A stretch of 34,993 bases of DNA, from the IMG/VR virus record IMGVR_UViG_3300030380_001335, positions 1 to 34,993 of that record; one strand, 5' to 3'. The notes beneath the pieces are model-generated. The model saw only the letters and a list, made by a program, of their open reading frames with translations, was not told where the DNA came from and made no database searches. How positions within the stretch are numbered: the stretch's first letter is position 1; the number at the start of each line of letters is the position of its first letter. The DNA comes from a virus. Below, piece by piece: positions 30,293 through 34,993 of this stretch. The position numbers were made by a program, and so were the translations under genes.

Positions 30293-30972
30293 CTTCCACC
30301 ATCTTTTAAAACCATCGGCATTAGTTTGGGTTGACCTGAAATTATACAAGCACAGCCTATGACAAATCGGGACTTAAAATTTCTAGCATATTCAAAGGCA
30401 AGCTCTTTTTGATTTATAAGGCATCCTGTTTGTAATCCCCATACTAATTTGTCAGGGTTAGAATAATAACCAATACTAAACTTAGAATGATAGTGACCTT
30501 GTACAGCGTTCATACCATATTGCTGCGCTACCTTCATAACATCAGCAGCCATGCCATGCGTAAAAAAACATTTCTGTCCATCTGATAAAGTAACTGTTAG
30601 ATTATCTACCCATTGCCATCCGGGACCTACTTGTAAAAATTCATTGTATGACTTTAAATATTCTAAACTTAATCCTGTAGCAACTGCTTTACGATACACC
30701 AGTGATGAATGGTTAGAGTGAACTAGCGTCATTTTAGGAAAAATTTTCTCTAACTCTTTGACATACTTTCTAGCTGCACGCAACTCATCGCCCGGTGATT
30801 TTAGGTCAGGATGATGGCTATGAAAACTGATAGAGTGTTGATCGATTTCATCACCAATGTTTACCACAAGGTCAGGCTTGTATTTCTTTTTGAGTGCAGT
30901 TAAGAATGCAAATGCATCTGGGTGATGGTAGGGAATATGTAAATCTGATATAACTAGTACAGACTTATACAT
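30271..30972 (-). CDS. Calcineurin-like metallophosphoesterase
   Basis: 233 residues with the metal-site motifs in order: SDLH (Asp10, His12), NIGDE (Asp41), HSNHS (Asn87-His88, in place of the usual GNH), THG (His139) and GHYH (His160, His162). The family cleaves phosphomono- or diesters, including nucleotides and nucleic acids. In phages the substrate is usually unknown. A possible -10 TATAAT lies upstream at about 31007, and AGGAT precedes the ATG. It is separated from the 3-TM gene by 43 bp, a longer gap than most here. Confidence 0.85.
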   Translation of the reverse strand: MYKSVLVISDLHIPYHHPDAFAFLTALKKKYKPDLVVNIGDEIDQHSISFHSHHPDLKSPGDELRAARKYVKELEKIFPKMTLVHSNHSSLVYRKAVATGLSLEYLKSYNEFLQVGPGWQWVDNLTVTLSDGQKCFFTHGMAADVMKVAQQYGMNAVQGHYHSKFSIGYYSNPDKLVWGLQTGCLINQKELAFEYARNFKSRFVIGCACIISGQPKLMPMVLKDGGRWIKKIV

Positions 30973-31015
30973 AATGTAATCCTATATGATTGATACATAA
31001 AGTTATTATATATGT

Positions 31016-31441
31016 TTATCTGCCCTTGGCAAGCTGACCACCAAAGTAGAACTCTACAATCATAGTAGCCCATGTAAATATTTCATCAAACTTATACAGC
31101 CCATCTACTACTTTTATTTCGGTGCCACCACCAAATTCAAACCATAAAAATTTAAACGGCTCTATATCTACAGGAACCACTGTTTGTACACCAAGTAATC
31201 CAGCGATAGGATAGATAGCTACAAGAGCTAAAATAACAAACATAAGAATACGTCTGTTCCATGCAGCCATTGGTGATTCATTGTTAGATTGTTCTCGTGC
31301 TTTTTGTAACTCACCTGACTTAGCAGCCAAGGCCTGTAACATAAGTTTGTTCTGATCGTGCGCTTGCTGGGATTTTATAGCCATTAGCTTGGCAAAAAAA
31401 CCAAGAGCTATAGGGATAATATGTTGTAATGCAGTTAGCAT
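31016..31441 (-). CDS. Multi-pass membrane protein, possible holin
   Basis: 141 residues. It has an N-terminal hydrophobic helix (LQHIIPIALGFFAKLMAI), a charged coil (QQAHDQNKLMLQALAAKSGE), a central membrane segment (RRILMFVILALVAIYPIAGL) and a weaker C-terminal one (WATMIVEFYFGGQLAKG). The order resembles phage and GTA holin-type 3-TM proteins. With the LydA-like holin nearby it may be a second holin or antiholin. Its ATG directly follows the stop of the 24-residue frame. Confidence 0.6.
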   Translation of the reverse strand: MLTALQHIIPIALGFFAKLMAIKSQQAHDQNKLMLQALAAKSGELQKAREQSNNESPMAAWNRRILMFVILALVAIYPIAGLLGVQTVVPVDIEPFKFLWFEFGGGTEIKVVDGLYKFDEIFTWATMIVEFYFGGQLAKGR

Positions 31442-31516
31442 CTAGCAGCAATCCCCAGTCCACCAATCATCTGGTCTTTTATTCTGCTGCTCTTCTTTTT
31501 TCTTTTCTTCTGTCAT
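31442..31516 (-). CDS. 24-residue charged peptide (putative)
   Basis: MTEEKKKEEQQNKRPDDWWT then GDCC. It is hydrophilic with a CC end. The start overlaps the previous stop as ATGA and the stop abuts the next ATG. The ribosome site is weak. Coupling is the only evidence that it is made. Confidence 0.4.
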   Translation of the reverse strand: MTEEKKKEEQQNKRPDDWWTGDCC

Positions 31517-31614
31517 TTTGTCCACGCTGAAATAATACACATAATCATTAATATAATTGGTGATATAGGTAATACTGCTAACAGTATTGCTATGTTACAT
31601 ATAGTTTTGAACAT
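31513..31614 (-). CDS. 33-residue membrane peptide (putative)
   Basis: MFKTICNIAILLAVLPISPI then ILMIMCIISAWTK: almost entirely hydrophobic, one long or two short membrane segments. It overlaps the 23-residue frame by 20 bp and the next by ATGA. It lacks a good ribosome site, so it would depend on coupling. Confidence 0.42.
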   Translation of the reverse strand: MFKTICNIAILLAVLPISPIILMIMCIISAWTK

Positions 31615-31666
31615 ACGTATATAATAATACTAAAGTCAAAGATACAATAACTGCTTGTTCTTTCAT
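31595..31666 (-). CDS. 23-residue membrane peptide (putative)
   Basis: MKEQAVIVSLTLVLLYTYVQ then NYM, a single membrane span. AAGGA precedes the ATG at a good distance, and the start overlaps the stop of the 53-residue gene as ATGA. Confidence 0.45.
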   Translation of the reverse strand: MKEQAVIVSLTLVLLYTYVQNYM

Positions 31667-31824
31667 AGTTTCCATCCTTGTGATGTAGCCCATAGGTATA
31701 CTAATGCTGCAAGTAATAAGGCTAAAATTCCTCTAGCAGATAACTTTCCAAACTCAGTGAACTTGTCATCAAGCCATTCACTTAGGCCCTCTTTAATAGC
31801 TTGCTTTTGTTCTTCTTGGTTCAT
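31663..31824 (-). CDS. 53-residue single-pass membrane protein
   Basis: An amphipathic N-terminal helix (MNQEEQKQAIKEGLSEWLDD) leads into a membrane segment (ARGILALLLAALVYLWATSQ). It is coupled to the LydA-like gene by ATGA and has an AAGG ribosome site. Place and topology suit a holin partner (antiholin or small second holin); this is inference. Confidence 0.6.
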   Translation of the reverse strand: MNQEEQKQAIKEGLSEWLDDKFTEFGKLSARGILALLLAALVYLWATSQGWKL

Positions 31825-32168
31825 ATTTTCATTACCTTATCTAAAGCGTTATTTAATTTCTTTTCTATAGCAGGCAATAAACGTAAGCCACTATATCCAA
31901 TAAAGAATGCAATGGCTGGACCTGCCAACATACTTAACCCAAATATTTCTAGCAGTGGTGGGATAAAAAATTCTGCACTAATAACTGCAATGATGATTGA
32001 TAAGCCAAGCTCTTGTCTTGCACGTTGACGATCTACTAACCAAGAAATATGTCCACCTTTTGGAGTCTTAGACTTTAGTTTCTTAGTGTTGTAATTGAAC
32101 AGTCCCCCTAAAACAGAAGCAACTATGCAACATAACTTACCACCATATTGTCCTATAAAGTATTCCAC
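31821..32168 (-). CDS. LydA-like holin (holin superfamily III type)
   Basis: 115 residues from a GTG at 32168 with the ribosome site AAGGGGC. The frame is open further upstream, but only over the neighbouring gene. Membrane segments: LCCIVASVLGGLF, LGLSIIIAVISAEFFIPPLL, and the family-like ending GLSMLAGPAIAFFIGYSGLR, similar to the GYSG(P/T)R end of LydA-type holins. It would permeabilise the inner membrane or collapse its potential, activating the exported lysozyme encoded at 18986-19603. It overlaps the chaperone-like gene by 16 bp. Confidence 0.65.
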   Translation of the reverse strand: MEYFIGQYGGKLCCIVASVLGGLFNYNTKKLKSKTPKGGHISWLVDRQRARQELGLSIIIAVISAEFFIPPLLEIFGLSMLAGPAIAFFIGYSGLRLLPAIEKKLNNALDKVMKI

Positions 32169-32692
32169 GATGCCCCTTGCATAACATCTATTAAACCCTC
32201 CACGTCTGCACATGCTGCAATAGCTTCTTCTAATCTATTACATTCTGCTTTTACTTCCGCTCTGTAATCTACTACTTTGCTAGGCATAGCTACATCATGC
32301 TCGTACTTTCTAATTACATACCAATCAGTTGGGGCAAGTAATGTGTTGGTTGTGTGTTTTACTTCTGCAATCTTTGTAGACTTTAATCCTTTAGTTACTA
32401 ATCTTTCGTCAGTATCTTCCATTGTTTCAGTTTCTGGATTATATACTTGTACCCATACTGGATTACCATCTTTATCTACTGCATCTACATCCTCCATAGC
32501 TTTAGGGTTATCTATCTCACCATTCCAATAGTATCGATCATCAGCTCGTACAGGATCGGCTTCCCATGTTATACCAATAGCAGTACGTTCCTCTTCTGAA
32601 GATAACTGTAACCAGTTCCTAGGATATAATATTTCGTTATGTGAAAACCCCCTATCCATAATAAGAGTTTTCCCGTTTAATTTATATGCCAT
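32153..32692 (-). CDS. Tail fibre assembly chaperone-like protein
   Basis: 179 residues. Motifs: HNEILYPRNWLQLSSEEERT, RYYWNGEIDNPKAMEDVD, GLKSTKIAEVKHTTNTLLAP, TDWYVIRKYEHDVAMPSKVV, DYRAEVKAECNRLEEAI. The TDWYVIRK and AIP/AMPxxVxxYRAxV pattern is that of proteins placed after tail fibres, related to tail-fibre assembly proteins. It would help fold or trimerise the 1249-residue protein encoded just upstream. It has a clear TAGGAG ribosome site, nine bases after that gene's stop. Confidence 0.7.
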   Translation of the reverse strand: MAYKLNGKTLIMDRGFSHNEILYPRNWLQLSSEEERTAIGITWEADPVRADDRYYWNGEIDNPKAMEDVDAVDKDGNPVWVQVYNPETETMEDTDERLVTKGLKSTKIAEVKHTTNTLLAPTDWYVIRKYEHDVAMPSKVVDYRAEVKAECNRLEEAIAACADVEGLIDVMQGASWNTL

Positions 32693-32701
32693 AATATTCT
32701 C

Positions 32702-34993
32702 CTATCGGGCGTTTGAGTTTTTAAAAGGGTTCTCGGCAAATGCCATGTATATTATTGTATTACCACTACCATTACTTCCAGGGTCTGTTGTAACAGGTCT
32801 AAATCCATTAGAAAATATATCAAAGTCATCAGAAGTATTTTCAGCATTAGATGTGCTAGGCTCTAATGTTGCATTAGTTTGGTTATATGTACTTCGTGCT
32901 GTATCTACAATACCCCATTGCCTAGTATCACTTGCATTTTTAAACATAATAAATCTAGGTCTAAACCCTGTGTATACAAATGTTCCATTAGCAGAGCCAT
33001 TACCTGTGTAGCTACCAAATTTACTGTAGCCTTCTACTGGTGCAAAACAATATAATACTTGATTATTTGTACCACTTAAATTAGTACCATGATTGCCCAA
33101 AGTAACTACAGTAGCACTAGGTGCAGTACCATTATATTTATTAGTTTCTGTTCCTGCCGCAGAAGTTAAATTAAGAGTTAATGTTTTTGAAGTATCTCCT
33201 AGAGCAGTAACATAAACAGGCCAATCATAACCACCTGTACTTAAAGTTTTACCTATAACAATTTCAGGAGCGACACCTAACCCATGTCCTACTGTAGCCC
33301 CTGAAGTAGCATTTCCAGAATATATTACAATACTAAATCCAGCAGTTGGGTTAGGAGATACCGTGGATATTATAGAACCATCAAAATTAGAAGAGCCTTT
33401 AGTTGCATTTGTATTTGCTTGGCCTCCCATGCCAGAATGAACTGAGCAATAGTAATATAAAGTTGGTGCAGAAGCTGCTACTACAATAACTGTTTTAGCT
33501 CCAGCAGTACCTGGTGTTCCTGTTATTGTAACGCCAGTAGTATACTCAGAACCTCCTCCGTGAGTGCCATCAGATGTAGTAGAAAATCTTAATGGATGTC
33601 CTGAGTTAGAACTGTCTGATTGGTCAAAAGTATAAGTCCCTGATTCATGTAAATTTAAAGTAACAGCACTTGTACCATAATTGTCAAATCTATATTTATT
33701 ACCACTATCACTAACTACTTTAACAGTATAGGTTTTAGCTGTTGTATCTTCGGTTTTCCAACTCCATGCAACCATTGGTCTACTACTTTCATTTACTTCT
33801 CTATCGCTAGGTCCTGCTGAATCTGCGCCAAGAGTAAATCCATCAGAAGTAAACGCTGTAACTTGGTCAGTAGATGTTTGTTCTGCGTCTGTTCTGTTAG
33901 ACATTATAAACTTATTATTACCTCTAACTGCATCTACTAAATGATGACTATAGCTACCTCCAGTTCTTGCTTTTAACCATAAAAAATCAGGTTGAAATTC
34001 TAAACCTGTAATGCTTTGTGTACTACCAGTACCTGTATATAATGCTGTATCAAAACGCTCACTACCATCTTTAATAGTAGAGTCAGGTAAGTTAAATGTA
34101 TTTATCTTTTTAAAACCACTAGGTGGTGTGTAGGTAAATGGTTGCTGACCAAAGTTTACTGTCCATGTACCTCCAGCTACATAAACAAACGGAAACATTT
34201 TAGTGCCATCTGTTAAATCATATGAGGGGTTTGTACCACTTGCAGGATCTCCATCTGTTCCCCAATCCGCTGCATACCAAGTATTATCTCTACCAAAGTA
34301 ATATTTAGCTGCATCAAAATCTATAGCTACTTGAAATGTAGAAGTTGTATTATTTAAATTAGAACCATAAGCTGTGTTAGTAGTTTCTACAATTCTATAA
34401 GCATTACTATTGTTTAAATAATAATAGTACTTATTAGCTTCATCAGAGTAAGCTGATTCTACTTTATTAGTATCTGTTCTAAATCCTAAACCTAATACTG
34501 CATTCACAGCCATCTTACATTCAAAATAATACTTGCCTGTTGTAGGCATATTTGTAGGGAACATAGTTGCATGATTTACAGAGTTAGATGCTTTTAAGTT
34601 CCCGTCAGTCATTGTAGTGTTGACTGCCATATTATTAGGATTTAATGTAGCAAAGTTACTTGTATCTTCATCTGTTAGTGTAGGTACATCTGACATCAGA
34701 TCATAAGTAGATTCGCCTGAAGCATTACTGTTTATGTTATTAGGTGTCCAGTTGTTTTTATTACCACTTGCATCAAAGTTAAACTTAGCATTTGTAGTGT
34801 CTGCAATAGCTAGAAAAATATAAGTATCTCCTGAACCATTCAATGCACCATCTGAAGTTTTTAATTGAAATCCATTATCATTAAAATCTATGTCTACTCC
34901 AGATAAAGTTGCCTCAGCATCATCAGTATTCCATAGTAATCTTTTGTTATTAGGATTATTTGGTTGTCTTGCACTATCCCATACATGCCAAGC
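32702..34993 (-). CDS. Receptor-binding-type tail protein, C-terminal 730 residues (continues from base 1)
   Basis: This is the rest of the junction-spanning gene; true coding resumes at 34894, since 34895-34993 repeat 1-99. Whole-protein numbering: first repeat module ends near 551; SPRY-type sandwich at 636-772 (TGKYYFECKM, FQVAIDFDAAKYYFGRDNTW, WTVNFGQQPF); second copy of the repeat module from about 790 to 1245 (FQPDFLWLKARTG, MVAWSWKTED, KFGSYTGNGS, TGFRPRFIMF). A cupredoxin-like domain at about 907-1014 is inserted, with GHPLRFS and CSVHSGM. No frameshift is seen. The gene as a whole is 3750 bp. Confidence 0.85.
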   Translation of the reverse strand, partial: AWHVWDSARQPNNPNNKRLLWNTDDAEATLSGVDIDFNDNGFQLKTSDGALNGSGDTYIFLAIADTTNAKFNFDASGNKNNWTPNNINSNASGESTYDLMSDVPTLTDEDTSNFATLNPNNMAVNTTMTDGNLKASNSVNHATMFPTNMPTTGKYYFECKMAVNAVLGLGFRTDTNKVESAYSDEANKYYYYLNNSNAYRIVETTNTAYGSNLNNTTSTFQVAIDFDAAKYYFGRDNTWYAADWGTDGDPASGTNPSYDLTDGTKMFPFVYVAGGTWTVNFGQQPFTYTPPSGFKKINTFNLPDSTIKDGSERFDTALYTGTGSTQSITGLEFQPDFLWLKARTGGSYSHHLVDAVRGNNKFIMSNRTDAEQTSTDQVTAFTSDGFTLGADSAGPSDREVNESSRPMVAWSWKTEDTTAKTYTVKVVSDSGNKYRFDNYGTSAVTLNLHESGTYTFDQSDSSNSGHPLRFSTTSDGTHGGGSEYTTGVTITGTPGTAGAKTVIVVAASAPTLYYYCSVHSGMGGQANTNATKGSSNFDGSIISTVSPNPTAGFSIVIYSGNATSGATVGHGLGVAPEIVIGKTLSTGGYDWPVYVTALGDTSKTLTLNLTSAAGTETNKYNGTAPSATVVTLGNHGTNLSGTNNQVLYCFAPVEGYSKFGSYTGNGSANGTFVYTGFRPRFIMFKNASDTRQWGIVDTARSTYNQTNATLEPSTSNAENTSDDFDIFSNGFRPVTTDPGSNGSGNTIIYMAFAENPFKNSNAR
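34895..34993. repeat. Right copy of the 99-bp direct terminal repeat
   Basis: Identical to 1-99; remove one copy to obtain the 34,894-bp circular form. Confidence 0.95.

Noticed and set aside
30293-30349. Longer start for the last minus-strand gene
   Set aside because: It would overlap the phosphoesterase by 79 bp. The ATG at 30292 gives a normal short overlap.
32169-32213. Upstream extension of the holin frame
   Set aside because: The extension (Cys/Arg-rich) lies wholly over the chaperone-like gene. The GTG at 32168 has a good AAGGGGC ribosome site and gives a holin-like length.
1-34993. CRISPR arrays, insertion sequences, diversity-generating reverse transcriptase
   Set aside because: No regularly spaced repeats, no transposase frame and no reverse transcriptase motif were seen, even though several virion genes resemble those of BPP-1, which has a diversity-generating element.

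Overview
The window is a complete genome of a small tailed phage with a podovirus (T7-like) virion module, opened at an arbitrary point. The first 99 bases (1-99) are repeated exactly at 34895-34993, and one long minus-strand reading frame runs in frame through that join. The contig therefore closes to a circle of 34,894 bp. The sequence is AT-rich and gene-dense with very short gene gaps. Marine origin and an alphaproteobacterial host are plausible from the gene families (tail modules, early DUF-like genes, small serine recombinase), but this is inference; no host marker is present.

One minus-strand unit of about 29 kb runs from 24478 down to 1, through the join, and on from 34894 to 30074. 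In transcription order it holds: small early-type genes, a ribbon-helix-helix protein, a RusA resolvase and an SSB-like protein (24478-22914); terminase small and large subunits; a gp13-like protein; a cluster of tiny basic proteins with a T4-type lysozyme; portal, Bbp19-like protein, scaffold, major capsid and decoration-like protein; tail tubular A- and B-like proteins; three large internal virion proteins; a tail fibre; a 1249-residue receptor-binding-type protein; a tail assembly chaperone-like protein; a LydA-like holin; a string of tiny membrane peptides; a 3-TM protein; and a metallophosphoesterase. A near-consensus sigma70 promoter (TTGACA-16-TATACT) and a perfect AAGGAGG ribosome site stand at its head.

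A plus-strand early unit (25709-29974) carries two uncharacterised proteins, a small serine recombinase, a YqaJ-type exonuclease and an ERF annealing protein. It is divergent from a winged-helix protein (24956-25588) that is either a regulator or a replication initiator. No DNA polymerase, primase, helicase or RNA polymerase is visible. The phage must use host transcription and replication enzymes, helped by its own recombination set (exonuclease, annealing protein, RusA, SSB-like protein).

The most unusual items are: (i) a gene-free interval that looks like a promoter-to-terminator unit for a highly structured RNA of about 239 nt (24566-24804); (ii) a textbook A AAA AAG slippery site at the end of ERF, whose -1 frame continues for 80 codons into a coupled downstream frame; (iii) a cupredoxin-like copper-site motif inside the tail protein; (iv) a ParB-like fold inside an ejected virion protein; (v) a chain of hairpins in the capsid-gene leader; and (vi) the same 18-nt leader in front of three early genes.
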